From DASQZK01 sp963764345 (GTDB taxonomy: Bacteria; Bacteroidota; Bacteroidia; Bacteroidales; GCA-2748055): DNA of 64,000 nt. Positions 52,704-62,423 of the stretch are shown here, piece by piece (positions within the stretch are counted from its first letter, which is position 1; every line of letters begins with the position of its first letter). Under the pieces are notes generated by a model, which made no database searches, was not told where the DNA came from, and saw nothing but the letters and a program-made list of their open reading frames with translations. A program made the translations under genes and the position numbers. The stretch is from contig CAVXSF010000001.1 of assembly GCA_963764345.1 (NCBI GenBank), forward strand, positions 110,232-174,231, given 5' to 3'.

Positions 52704-54833
52704 TTATTCATCCACATCCTTCATGGTCAGCTGGATTCTTTTACGTGCCGCATCCACCTCCAGGACTTTTACCTTTACATGCTGGTGCAGCTTTACCACT
52801 TCAGCCGGGTCTTTGATGAAACGGTTGGCAAGCTGTGAGATATGAACCAGTCCGTCCTGTTTAACCCCGACATCAACAAAGGCGCCGAAATTGGTGATGT
52901 TGGTGACAATGCCCGGCAGCACCATGCCGGGCCGGAGGTCTTCCATCTTGAAGACGTCTTTTGAAAATTCAAACATTTCGATCTTAGATCTCGGGTCACG
53001 TCCGGGTTTTTCCAGTTCTTTCATTATATCGGTGAGAGTAGGCATTCCAATGTTTCCTTCTGCATATTTTTTCAGGTCGATCTTCTCCCTCAGTTCGGGC
53101 GACCGGATCAGGTCAGACACGGGGCATCCGGCATCGGCCGCCATTTTCTCGACGATATGATAGCTTTCGGGATGAACGGCCGTATTGTCGAGCGGGTATT
53201 CCGGATGATCGATTCGAAGGAATCCGGCCGACTGTTCAAAGGCTTTGGCCCCCATACGAGGTACCTTCATAATCTGCCGGCGGGTTTTAAAGGCTCCGTT
53301 GTCTTTTCTGTAATCCACGATGTTCTGAGCCAGTACGGGGCCCAGACCCGAGATGTAGGTCAGAAGATGTTTGCTGGCAGTATTGATGTTAACTCCGACT
53401 ATATTCACGCAGCTTTCCACGACCTGATCGAGACCTGATTTAAGTCTGGACTGATCCACATCGTGCTGATATTGTCCGACGCCGATGGCATTGGGTTCGA
53501 TCTTGACCAGTTCAGCCAGCGGATCCATCAGCCTGCGACCGATCGAAACGGCACCCCGCACCGTGACATCATAGTCGGGAAACTCTTCACGCGCCACTTT
53601 TGACGCCGAATATACAGAGGCGCCTGCTTCACTCACCACGAAAACCTGTAATTCCCTGTCGAAACGGATGTTCCGGATAAAATGCTCTGTTTCACGACTG
53701 GCGGTGCCGTTGCCGATAGCAATCGCTTCAATTTTATATTGCTCTACGAGGGTGCTGATTTTCCTGGCAGCACCGGCTCTGTCTTCCTGCGGCGGATGGG
53801 GAAAAATGGTAGCGTTATGGAGAAGGTTTCCCTGGGCATCCAGGCAGACTACCTTACATCCGGTGCGGTATCCGGGGTCCAAAGCCAGAACGGACTTCTG
53901 TCCGAGCGGTGAAGACAGTAAGAGCTGTCTTAGATTTTCGGCGAATACCCTGATGGCTTCCTCATCGGCATGTTCCTTCGACGTACTCTTGAATTCATTT
54001 TCGATAGAAGGGGCAAGCAGCCTTTTCCAGGCATCCTTTACAGCTTCTTCGACCTGCTGTGATATGTCGTAATAACCTTCCACGAACAGGCCGGTGAGAG
54101 TCTTCACAACAGGTTCACTTTCGGGGTCGACGGTTACCTTCAGGAATCCTTCCTGTTCTCCCCTCCGCATCGCCAGGATCCGGTGTGATGGGCATTTTTT
54201 CAGGGGTTCGCTGAAATCGAAATAGTCCTGGTATTTGAGCCCTTCCTCTTCCTTCCCTTTGATACACTTTGAACGGATCAGCGCATCCCGGGCAAAAAAA
54301 TTTCTGACCACGTTTCTCGCTTTCTGGTTTTCACTGATCCATTCGGCGATGATGTCGCGGGCTCCCTGAAGGGCATCTTCAGCCGAGGTGACTTCATCAC
54401 TGATGAACTCTTCCGCTTTTTTAAAAATATTCAGCTCTTTCTGCTTCATCACTATCCGGGCCAGCGGCTCCAGACCCTTGTCCCGGGCGATGGTTGCCCT
54501 GGTTCTTTTTTTCGGCTTGTAAGGAAGGTAAATATCTTCGAGATCGGTGATGTTGTCACACTCCCCGATCTTTTTTTTCAACTCCGGCGTAAGCTTATCC
54601 TGTTCTTCAATGGTTTTCAGTACGGTCTGTTTCCTTTTGTCAAGTTCCTTAAGCCGGCTTAACTCATCCTTTACGGTTCCCACCTGTTCTTCATCCATGC
54701 TGCCGGTCATCTCCTTCCTGTAGCGGCTGATAAAAGGTATCGTGGCGCCCTCTTCAAAAAGCTGAATAGTATTTCTTACCTGTCTTTCTCCCAGGCCGGT
54801 GATGCCTGCAATGATTCCTGAATAGTCCTGCAT
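52704..54833 (-). CDS. tex: Tex-family RNA-binding transcription accessory protein
   Basis: A cytoplasmic RNA-binding protein of 709 residues from ATG 54833 (MQDYSGIIAGITGLGERQVR); an in-frame ATG at 54851 is possible. Tex-type helical N-terminus (IPFISRYRKEMTGSMDEEQV), YqgF/RNase-H-like domain (SVLALDPGYRTGCKVVCLD), helix-hairpin-helix (LLTYISGLGPVLAQNIVDYR) and a C-terminal S1 domain (VLPGIVTNITNFGAFVDVGV) appear in order. Tex affects transcript stability and expression of toxins in other bacteria; exact activity is unsettled. Confidence 0.95.
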   Translation of the reverse strand: MQDYSGIIAGITGLGERQVRNTIQLFEEGATIPFISRYRKEMTGSMDEEQVGTVKDELSRLKELDKRKQTVLKTIEEQDKLTPELKKKIGECDNITDLEDIYLPYKPKKRTRATIARDKGLEPLARIVMKQKELNIFKKAEEFISDEVTSAEDALQGARDIIAEWISENQKARNVVRNFFARDALIRSKCIKGKEEEGLKYQDYFDFSEPLKKCPSHRILAMRRGEQEGFLKVTVDPESEPVVKTLTGLFVEGYYDISQQVEEAVKDAWKRLLAPSIENEFKSTSKEHADEEAIRVFAENLRQLLLSSPLGQKSVLALDPGYRTGCKVVCLDAQGNLLHNATIFPHPPQEDRAGAARKISTLVEQYKIEAIAIGNGTASRETEHFIRNIRFDRELQVFVVSEAGASVYSASKVAREEFPDYDVTVRGAVSIGRRLMDPLAELVKIEPNAIGVGQYQHDVDQSRLKSGLDQVVESCVNIVGVNINTASKHLLTYISGLGPVLAQNIVDYRKDNGAFKTRRQIMKVPRMGAKAFEQSAGFLRIDHPEYPLDNTAVHPESYHIVEKMAADAGCPVSDLIRSPELREKIDLKKYAEGNIGMPTLTDIMKELEKPGRDPRSKIEMFEFSKDVFKMEDLRPGMVLPGIVTNITNFGAFVDVGVKQDGLVHISQLANRFIKDPAEVVKLHQHVKVKVLEVDAARKRIQLTMKDVDE

Positions 54834-54889
54834 ATCCTTTTTTTTATGCACCCAAAGGTTGGAAATTTGTCTGAAATATAAAAAAAAAG

Positions 54890-55159
54890 GTCATCCTGAA
54901 TTTTGCCAGTCAGGAATATGTCTATGCTCTGAAGCCGGAGAAACTGAAAGCCAGGATGATCAGCTGTCATTTTCAGGAGGAAAGAGACGTGGAGTATAAA
55001 TTCATCACCGATTACAGAAAACATGCGTGCGGCAGTATGACCGGGTTCATGATAGAAAACAGGATTAACGGCGCCGCGATTTTTTAAGCATTCGACATGG
55101 TTGGATATTACTTTAACAGCGGACTTTCAGGGGATGAGAACTGGTATTTTACTCACTGA
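54890..55159 (+). pseudogene. yaaA: YaaA (DUF328) C-terminal remnant with nonsense codon
   Basis: One frame reads VILNFASQEYVYALKPEKLK, then FITDYRKHACGSMTGFMIEN and RINGAAIF, hits TAA at 55085, and goes on AFDMVGYYFNSGLSGDENWY FTH to TGA at 55157. This is the C-terminal third of the peroxide-stress protein YaaA family, whose consensus has a Lys (AAA) at the stop position. The N-terminal two thirds are absent; the remnant starts right after the divergent tex gene. Function lost. Confidence 0.75.
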
Positions 55160-55274
55160 GAGTACCTGTGCCGGATAACCATTTGGAGCCAGCCAAAAAC
55201 TTTCTATATTTACTGTCGGGTTGCCTCGTTCGTTCATACCGGGAGGCTGATGTCATATAACTATTTCCCAGAAG

Positions 55275-56141
55275 ATGAAAAACATTCTTATCACCGGTGC
55301 CACAGGAAATACGGGTACACTTCTTACCCATGAATTACGGAATGAAAAGGACATTAAGATCTTTGCTGCCGTACGCCATCCTGACAAAGCTGAGGAGTTG
55401 CTAACCGATCCGGCTGCCCTGAATTTGAGATACCTGGATTTTGAGGATACCCGCACGTATGCAAGTGCCCTGGAAGATATTGAAACCATTTTCCTGCTTC
55501 GGCCCCCACAACTGGCAGCTGTAAATAAGTATTTTCTCCCCTTTCTTGAAGAGGCCAGGGAGAAAGAAATCAGTGAAATCGTGTTCCTGTCCGTGCAGGG
55601 TGTGGAAAAAAGCCGGATCATTCCTCATCATAAGATAGAGGATATGGTCATCAGCCTTGGGTTCGACTTTGTTTTCATCAGGCCGGCCTACTTCATGCAA
55701 AACCTGACAACCATTCTGCTTAAAGACATCGTGGAGAAAGACCGTATTTTTCTTCCGGCGCGAAATGGCCTTTTCAACTGGATCGATCTTGAGGATATAG
55801 CCCGGGTTTCGGCCACAGTGCTGCGAGATTTTAACAGTCACAGAAATTCGATCTTCAACCTTACCGGCACCGAGAATATCAGTTTCAGCCAGGTAGCAGG
55901 CATGCTTTCCGAACGCCTGGGCAGACAGATCCTGTATGTCAGTCCGACCCTTTTAAACTTTTACCTGGAAAAAAGACGTGACGGATTACCCTCAGGACAG
56001 ATCTTAGTCATGATTCTTCTGCATTATCTCCAGGCTTTTGAGCGGGCTCCCGACATCACCGGTGATGTCGAAAAGCTTATCGGTATTAAACCCCGCACAC
56101 TGTCCCAGTTTATCGACAGGGAGATTGAGATGTTCCGGTAA
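55275..56141 (+). CDS. NmrA-like NAD(P)-binding protein
   Basis: A 288-residue atypical short-chain dehydrogenase. The dinucleotide-binding loop is ITGATGNTGTLLTHEL (residues 6-21); RHPDKAEELL (about 36-45) marks NADP preference; the NmrA-type region FLSVQGVEKSRIIPHHKIED replaces the catalytic YxxxK by HxxxK-like spacing. C-terminal residues 200-288 (VAGMLSERLGRQILYVSPTL) match the substrate-binding region of quinone-oxidoreductase QorB-like proteins. May sense redox state or reduce quinones. Single gene. Confidence 0.83.
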   Translation: MKNILITGATGNTGTLLTHELRNEKDIKIFAAVRHPDKAEELLTDPAALNLRYLDFEDTRTYASALEDIETIFLLRPPQLAAVNKYFLPFLEEAREKEISEIVFLSVQGVEKSRIIPHHKIEDMVISLGFDFVFIRPAYFMQNLTTILLKDIVEKDRIFLPARNGLFNWIDLEDIARVSATVLRDFNSHRNSIFNLTGTENISFSQVAGMLSERLGRQILYVSPTLLNFYLEKRRDGLPSGQILVMILLHYLQAFERAPDITGDVEKLIGIKPRTLSQFIDREIEMFR

Positions 56142-56217
56142 TCCTGCTGAAGAGTCTGCGGATACAATTTTTTTCCTATATTTAGGAGAGATATATAAAC
56201 CAAAAAATTCATCCATT

Positions 56218-56658
56218 ATGGAAAGCGACCAGGAATTACAGTCCGGTTTACATATCGGAAAGGACACAGGTACCGACCTGGGCGAAATAGGGAAATGGGC
56301 CGGATTTCTTGCCATCGCCGGGTTTGTCGTGCTGGCATTGATGATCTTATTCAGCTTCTCCCTTCTCTTTATTACAGGCCCTCTGCCTGCAGGTGCTTCC
56401 GGACAGGTACTGCCGAAAGGGTTGGCCTTCTTCCTGTATATCATGATCGTGGTCGTTTACTTTTTTCCCACATGGTTTCTTTTCAGGTTTGCCGACGGAA
56501 TAAGAAAAGCACTCAGGAGAAATGATAGTGACCTGTTCGCCGCTTCAATCCGGCACCTTAAGACTTTATTTGTGTATCTCGGCATTCTTATGATTATAGG
56601 GTTTGTTGTCATCGTAATCATTTTCATGATCGGCCTTTCCATGGGAAAACTTTTTTGA
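56218..56658 (+). CDS. DUF5362 membrane protein
   Basis: From ATG 56218 (MESDQELQSGLHIGKD) 146 residues; the same frame is open upstream but has no gene-like sequence. Three membrane helices: GFLAIAGFVVLALMILFSFS, FFLYIMIVVVYFFPTWFLFR and LGILMIIGFVVIVIIFMIGL, with a cytoplasmic loop FADGIRKALRRNDSDLFAAS that is the family hallmark. Function unknown. A near-consensus TATATTTA -7 element lies about 40 bases upstream. Confidence 0.75.
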   Translation: MESDQELQSGLHIGKDTGTDLGEIGKWAGFLAIAGFVVLALMILFSFSLLFITGPLPAGASGQVLPKGLAFFLYIMIVVVYFFPTWFLFRFADGIRKALRRNDSDLFAASIRHLKTLFVYLGILMIIGFVVIVIIFMIGLSMGKLF

Positions 56659-56784
56659 GAAGCTGGATAAATGATGTTGTGCGGGGAAAAAACCCTTGCT
56701 GTCGTTTTATGGTTGAGGAATTGAAAATATAACGCCTGTTTCGGGCCTGACTGAGACTGCCGCGTGAACTAATATGCCTGTTAT

Positions 56785-59199
56785 ATGAGACGACGTTGGA
56801 TTCTTATTTTGATTTTCGTTTTTCCTTTTTTTGTCACCGGGTGTAATTTTTTTCGGAATCATGTTTCCGGACCTGCATGGTTTATGCTTTCCGCATCCGG
56901 CGATGGTCACTACGGGAGCTGGTATTTTCGACATGAATTCAGGGTGAAGAAAATTCCGGGACACCTTGAAATAAAGCTCTCTGCGGATAAAAGGTACAAG
57001 CTTTTTGTCAACGGAGGATATGTAGGTACGGGCCCCCAGCTGTCGGATGCTGAACACTGGAAATATGACACGTATGATATTGCTTCACGGCTGAAAAAAG
57101 GTCAGAACCTGATTGCCGTGGAGGTGGATTATTTTGGTAAGTATGGGGGTGCTTCCATGATGTCAGTGAGACCTGCTTTCTGGTTTGCCTGCAGCCGTAT
57201 TCCTGATCTCAATACGCCGGGAAAATGGCTTTTTACAGAAAACATGTCGCGTTTACCGGTGCCGGTTATTCCCGGCGTCGATGTCAGGGGCGGATTCCTG
57301 GCTCCGGCGTGCGATTCCGTTATTGACAGCCTTGGGATCCCGGGATGGAATACCATTGACACTGAACTCACAGACTGGCGTGAAGCTGAGAAGGACAGTT
57401 TTAACCAGAAATTTTCCGGTCGCATACCCTGGAAGCTTGAAGAGCGGAATATTCCTGAAATGGAGAGGGAGATCACCCGGTTTACACGGATCTCCTTAGC
57501 CAGGGGACCAGTAAGGATTTCCCGGCTGTCGGCCTCCAGCCCATCGTTTTCCGTTCCTCCCCATTCACAAGTCACCCTTCTTTTCGATAACGGGGTCTTG
57601 ACAGCAGGGTTTCCTGAACTGCATTACAGCGGAGGAAAGGGAGCCGTCATCCGGTTAAGTTGGGCCGAATCCCTGTACGGACGGGAAAATCGTGACAGAG
57701 AGGGCCGACTTATCGGTGAAGGGCTCGAGAAAGGGAACCGGGATATGACCCTTGGCAAGGTGATGGTGGGTTATCATGACGTTATTATGCCTGACGGCCG
57801 CAACGATGCAGCGTTCACCCCGTCGTGGTTCCGCACCTACCGGTATGCAGAATTAAAGATCAGCACCGCTGAGGATTCTCTCCACATCGACGATTTTTAT
57901 GGCGTTTTTACGGCGTATCCTTTTGAGGAGAAAGCCTCTTTTTCATCAGATAACCCTGAACTGAAAACCATCTGGGAAACGGCCTGGCGAACAGCCCGTT
58001 TATGTGCCTGGGAAACCTACATGGATTGCCCATATTATGAGCAATTACAATATATCGGCGACACCCGTATCCAGGCCCTGATTTCTCTCTATGTCTCCGG
58101 CGACGACCGGCTCATGAGAAATGCCCTTTCCCAGTTCAGCTATTCCATCGACAGCAGCGGACTGACGAGTGCGGCTTATCCAAGCCAGGGACGGAACATC
58201 ATCCCGCCGTTCTCACTCTACTGGACACTCATGGTGAACGATTATTACATGCTCCGGGATGACAGTACTTTCGTCTTCAGCTTCCTGGACCAGATCAAAG
58301 GTGTGCTGGAATGGCATCAGAAATACCTCGATCCCGTCAGCGGCATGCTTGATAGCGTTCCTTACTGGAATTTTGTCGACTGGACCGAACAATGGCCCTG
58401 GATACAGGAACAACATACCGGTGGCGTTCCTCACGGCGGGGTTGGCGGCCGGTCATCGATCCTCAGCCTACAGTATGCCTGGGCGCTGAAATCAGCTGCC
58501 GGACTGTTCACCGCTGCCGGAAGAGATGAGGAAGCCGGTGAATTCATGCAGATCGCCAGGGAGATCATCCGGGGAACGTTTGTGAACTGCTGGGACGATA
58601 AAAAAAATATGCTGGCCGATTCACCCGACAAAACGGAGTACAGCCAGCATGCCAATATCCTGGCCGTAATTACCGGACTGGTTCCTGCTTATGAAGCCGG
58701 GAAATTCATCGAACGGATCGCTTTTGATAAAGACCTTATCCAAACCACCGTTTATTACCGTTTTTTCCTCGACCGCGCTCTACAGATCGCCGGCAGGGGA
58801 GACCTCTTCCTGAAATTACTCGATCCGTGGGAAAATATGCTACGGCTGGGCCTGACCACCTTCGCCGAGAAAGCCGAACCCACCCGTTCCGACTGCCACG
58901 GCTGGAGCGCTTCACCCGATTATGAATTTCTGGCCACAGTCTGTGGCATAGGACCGGGCAAACCGGGATTCAGGTCTGTACTTATAAGACCTTCTCCCGG
59001 CGATCTGCAAAGGATCGAAGCCTCCATGCCTCATCCCCAGGGAATCATCCGGTTCAGTTACGACCACCATAACGGATATCGCCTGTTTAGTATCGATCTG
59101 CCGGAAATGGTGAAGGGAACGTTCGTCTGGAATGACAGGGAATACAAGCTTGAAGGGGAAGGGAATGAGATCAGGATTGAAGATAACAGACGCCAGTGA
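56785..59199 (+). CDS. Alpha-L-rhamnosidase-like glycoside hydrolase (GH78), lipoprotein
   Basis: An 804-residue lipoprotein (lipobox FVTGC, Cys about 20). N-terminal beta-sandwich carbohydrate-binding domains (WYFRHEFRVKKIPGHLEIKL; DKRYKLFVNGGYVGTGPQ) precede the (alpha/alpha)6 barrel. The catalytic segment MDCPYYEQLQYIGDTRIQAL (about 412-431) corresponds to the GH78 DCP...E...GD block with the general acid Glu. WNFVDWTEQWPW and the C-terminal beta-sandwich (IEASMPHPQGIIRFSY) follow. Acts on rhamnose-containing plant or microbial polysaccharide at the cell surface. No SusC/SusD or other carbohydrate genes are adjacent. Confidence 0.87.
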   Translation: MRRRWILILIFVFPFFVTGCNFFRNHVSGPAWFMLSASGDGHYGSWYFRHEFRVKKIPGHLEIKLSADKRYKLFVNGGYVGTGPQLSDAEHWKYDTYDIASRLKKGQNLIAVEVDYFGKYGGASMMSVRPAFWFACSRIPDLNTPGKWLFTENMSRLPVPVIPGVDVRGGFLAPACDSVIDSLGIPGWNTIDTELTDWREAEKDSFNQKFSGRIPWKLEERNIPEMEREITRFTRISLARGPVRISRLSASSPSFSVPPHSQVTLLFDNGVLTAGFPELHYSGGKGAVIRLSWAESLYGRENRDREGRLIGEGLEKGNRDMTLGKVMVGYHDVIMPDGRNDAAFTPSWFRTYRYAELKISTAEDSLHIDDFYGVFTAYPFEEKASFSSDNPELKTIWETAWRTARLCAWETYMDCPYYEQLQYIGDTRIQALISLYVSGDDRLMRNALSQFSYSIDSSGLTSAAYPSQGRNIIPPFSLYWTLMVNDYYMLRDDSTFVFSFLDQIKGVLEWHQKYLDPVSGMLDSVPYWNFVDWTEQWPWIQEQHTGGVPHGGVGGRSSILSLQYAWALKSAAGLFTAAGRDEEAGEFMQIAREIIRGTFVNCWDDKKNMLADSPDKTEYSQHANILAVITGLVPAYEAGKFIERIAFDKDLIQTTVYYRFFLDRALQIAGRGDLFLKLLDPWENMLRLGLTTFAEKAEPTRSDCHGWSASPDYEFLATVCGIGPGKPGFRSVLIRPSPGDLQRIEASMPHPQGIIRFSYDHHNGYRLFSIDLPEMVKGTFVWNDREYKLEGEGNEIRIEDNRRQ

Positions 59200-59791
59200 T
59201 ATTTAATAGAACATTTAAAAATTTGAAGTTTCCGGAGGATTAAGTTAACCGGCAGGGTGGCGGTGCCCGAAAAAATCCATCAGCGTCGATTAAACCAATT
59301 TACAAAATTCGGAGCAAACCTGGCAATGAACGGCGAAGCCCTTATGAGTGGGCAGTGCGCCTTCATGAGGGTAACGAATTATCCAGTCCCGCCTGGATGA
59401 AAGGTTATAAAGGTTGTTTATAGAACTGATCAGGCTTATAAAGGTATTGTTTGAGGGTATAGATGAAATAGAATTGTGAGAAAGAATCCTCAATAATGAG
59501 AAGGTCTACGAGATGATTAGTAAACAGCTTCCGGACGAGCCAGGAATGAAAAAAGCAGCTTCACCGAAAATGGAAATACTAAACCATTAATATACAAAAA
59601 TATAGCACATGAATCCGAATTGTAAACTCTTTAATTTATGTGCATTGTAAACAAGTGCGAAACTTTAATTGTATAATAGAGAAAAGGTTAATAAATTATA
59701 CTACGAAAACTCTGTTATATAGATTTTTAAATTTATCGCTGTTGTTGTTAATTATAAGAACCTTTAACGGATTGTTTCACACTAAAAAAAA
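59200..59791. other. AT-rich intergenic region, no gene supported
   Basis: About 590 bases marking the change from the GC-richer rhamnosidase gene to the AT-rich respiratory module. Plus-strand frames are broken by many stops (for example around 59400-59580). A fragment near 59501-59587 (YEMISKQLPDEPGM) is too short to assign. No clear promoter consensus was found before the Rieske gene. Confidence 0.4.
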
Positions 59792-60334
59792 ATGAGTGAC
59801 AAAAAAATAAAAAATGGGGCGGTGTCACGGCGCACATTTTTTAAGTCAGCCTCTATTGGCATCGGTTCAGTTCTTACCGTTTTGCTGGGGTACCCTTTGA
59901 TCACTTCAATAGTCTCAAAATCAAAAGCCCTGGCAGCTAAAATCTTCAGTAATCTGGGCTCTCTAAATAGTATCCAAAACTCATTTTCTCCGGTTGAGCA
60001 ACCAACAAAATTGAATTTTTCAAATACTGTTCAGGATGCTTTTATCAGAACAATAAAACCTGAGCAGGTATGGGTAGTCAAGAAGTCACCTGATAACCTT
60101 AAGGTTTTTTCACCAATTTGTCCTCATTTGGGGTGCCGATATAATTGGGATGAAGGGAGGAAGCTGTTTGTTTGCCCTTGTCATAACAGTGTTTACACCA
60201 TTGATGGAAAAGTGGTTTCCGGTCCGGCACCGAGGGGTTTGGATGAATTGCCCATTGAAATTAAAAATGAGAATTTGTATGTAAAGTATGAAAAATTTCA
60301 GGTAGGTATTCCTGAAAAAATTGTCATTGATTAA
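59792..60334 (+). CDS. Rieske [2Fe-2S] protein
   Basis: The high-potential iron-sulphur subunit of a cytochrome bc-type complex, 180 residues. The N-terminus SRRTFFKSASIGIGSVLTVL has the twin-arginine pattern and a hydrophobic anchor. Cluster motifs are CPHLGC (about residue 109-114) and CPCHNS (about 127-132), followed by the proline loop SGPAPRGLDELPIEI. It begins a module with the cytochrome b-c gene eight bases downstream. Codon use is much more AT-rich than in the rhamnosidase gene before it. Confidence 0.94.
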   Translation: MSDKKIKNGAVSRRTFFKSASIGIGSVLTVLLGYPLITSIVSKSKALAAKIFSNLGSLNSIQNSFSPVEQPTKLNFSNTVQDAFIRTIKPEQVWVVKKSPDNLKVFSPICPHLGCRYNWDEGRKLFVCPCHNSVYTIDGKVVSGPAPRGLDELPIEIKNENLYVKYEKFQVGIPEKIVID

Positions 60335-60341
60335 CATCATT

Positions 60342-62175
60342 ATGCGACAAAAATTTGAAAAGTGGTTAAGCGAAAGATTACCTCTTGGCGGATTTATTGA
60401 CACCATGTTTGATGAAAAAATTCCCGGGGGAGCAAGTTTTTTTTATACCTTGGGCAGTGCGACACTTGTTCGTTTTTACCTTGCAGGTAGTAACAGGAAT
60501 ATGGCAGTTTTTTTATTATGTTCCAACCGTTGATCATGCTTATGCCAGTTTAAGTTATTTACGTATTCATGTTCCTTATGGATGGCTGATTCATGGAATT
60601 CATTATTGGGGCGCCAACATTATGGCCGTATTGGTTGCCTTGCATATCATTCGTGTTTTTATTTGGGGGGCCTATAAAAAACCCAGGGAACTTACCTGGC
60701 TTATTGGGGTTTTGTTATTGTTTTTAACGGCTGGTTTAATATTTACCGGGGCCGCTTTGCCATGGGATGAAACGGGTTATTGGGCTTCCGAGGTCGGAAC
60801 AAGTATTGCAGGTACAATTCCGGTTATTGGAAGTTTTCTTGAAAAATTTCTGAGAGGGGGTTATTCGATGGGGCAACTTACGCTTTCGAGGTTTTTTGCA
60901 TTTCATACGCTCTTAATCCCGGCTCTTGCTTTTATTTTTATTGTTTTCCATTTGATTGCTTTTCGTAAATATGGAAGTGTTGGGCCATGGAAAGAATCGA
61001 AGCGTAAAAAAATCGGAGATTTCTGGCCTGATCAGGTAGCTATTGATTTGATCGTTAGTGGATTTATTTTCTTGCTTTTAGTTTGGCTATCAGCTTTCAA
61101 TCCGGCTCCTTTTAGTGGCCCGGCTGATCCTGCAGATGCTGCTTTTGAACCAAAGCCGGAATGGAATTTTTTGTTTTTGTATCAATTATTGAAATTGTTT
61201 AAAGGTCCTTTTGAAATCGTTGGAACAGTTGGTATACCTATTCTCATCATAGTCCTTTTTATAATTGTCCCTTTTATTGACAGAAAAGAATCACACAGTC
61301 CGCTGAAAAGAATGGGGATGATGATTGGAGGTCTTGTTTTTGTTGGTTTTGTACTGGTATATACGATTATCGGGTTGAACAGTAAGCCGACTGGAAATGA
61401 TGTAAAAGTATCTGCCAGTTCAAATGTTATAAAAACACCAAAATCCTATACGTCTTCGCCAACTGCAATTAAAGGTGAAAATGTTTATAATACTTATGGC
61501 TGTGTGGCTTGCCATACAATGAGCGGAAGTGGAGGAAAAATTGGGCCGGATTTGACCAATGAATATAAGAGAAATCGATCCAAACAATGGTTATCGGTGC
61601 AGATTACAAATTCCAAAGCGCATTTTCCCAGTTCCATAATGCCAAATTATTCCATGCTTAGTAAAGAACAGTTGGATAATTTGGTGGAATACCTGAACAG
61701 TGCGCACCCGGAAGGGGCTAAAACACCCGCTGACTCTGTGGCGGTTACATCTGCTGGTCTTGAAATATCTGCTGACAGCCTCGAAGCCTACACAAAAATA
61801 AAAATGGAAAAACTGGGAGCTCCCGGAGAGGCTGCTTCCATTATTGGAAATGTGGTTGTTGGCAGGAAGTTGTTTGTAAATAACTGCGCCTCATGTCATG
61901 GGGTGGATGGTAAAGGCGGAGAACCAAATTACGGTTCAAAATTTGGCTTTGTTCCTGCCTTAAATCCGGTTAACAAAGCTTTGTTTAGCCAGGATCCAAA
62001 GCAATTTGCAGAAAACATTGATGTGTTTATCCAGCATGGTTCGGTTCCTGCAGGGGCATATCCTGTTCAAAAGATGTTTGATTATGGGGATTCACATAGT
62101 CTGACACAACCCCAGATTGCTAATATCGAAGCATATATTCTTAAATTAAATCATGTGAACAGGGCGACAGATTGA
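60342..62175 (+). CDS. Cytochrome b fused to two c-type heme domains (apparent +1 frameshift)
   Basis: The catalytic core of the same complex. From ATG 60342 (RQKFEKWLSERLPLGGFIDT) the first frame reaches GSATL and fails; the second continues FVFTLQVVTGIWQFFYYVP. Removing one base near 60474 gives about 610 residues. Heme b ligands are H...H with 13 residues between in IHYWGANIMAVLVALH and 14 between in FHTLLIPALAFIFIVFH, the b6-type spacing. The Qo motif is PEWN rather than PEWY. Helices 5-8 continue in the same chain, then two class I cytochrome c domains with CVACH (about 395) and CASCH (about 520). Confidence 0.88.
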
Positions 62176-62194
62176 AGCTCCAAACTCCGCAAAA

Positions 62195-62290
62195 ATGTTT
62201 TTCTACATCACTACAATTCTTTACCTTACATTAATGTTATTGTTAATCATTTTTTGGCAGAAAGCCAATAAGAAACAGTCTGGATTATGA
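62195..62290 (+). CDS. 31-residue single-helix membrane peptide
   Basis: ATG 62195 starts MFFYITTILYLTLMLLLIIF followed by WQKANKKQSGL and TGA: one hydrophobic helix with a basic, cytoplasm-facing tail. It begins 19 bases after the cytochrome b-c stop and is in the same orientation. The length and topology resemble the tiny accessory subunits of bc- and b6f-type or cbb3 complexes (PetG/L/N, CcoQ), but homology cannot be shown from so few residues. Confidence 0.5.
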   Translation: MFFYITTILYLTLMLLLIIFWQKANKKQSGL

Positions 62291-62423
62291 AGATAAAGAT
62301 TACCTGGGAATGCTAAATTCACTTAGTAACAGATCGAAGATATTTAAGTATGGATCGAGCCTGCTTCTGGTCAAAGTCAGGATCGGGCAGGGGAAGATCA
62401 TTGCTAGTCTTTAAGTAGCTCTT

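Noticed and set aside
56038..56217. Upstream extension of the DUF5362 gene
   Set aside because: The extra 60 codons overlap the NmrA-like gene in another frame and lack conservation; the ATG at 56218 fits the family start.
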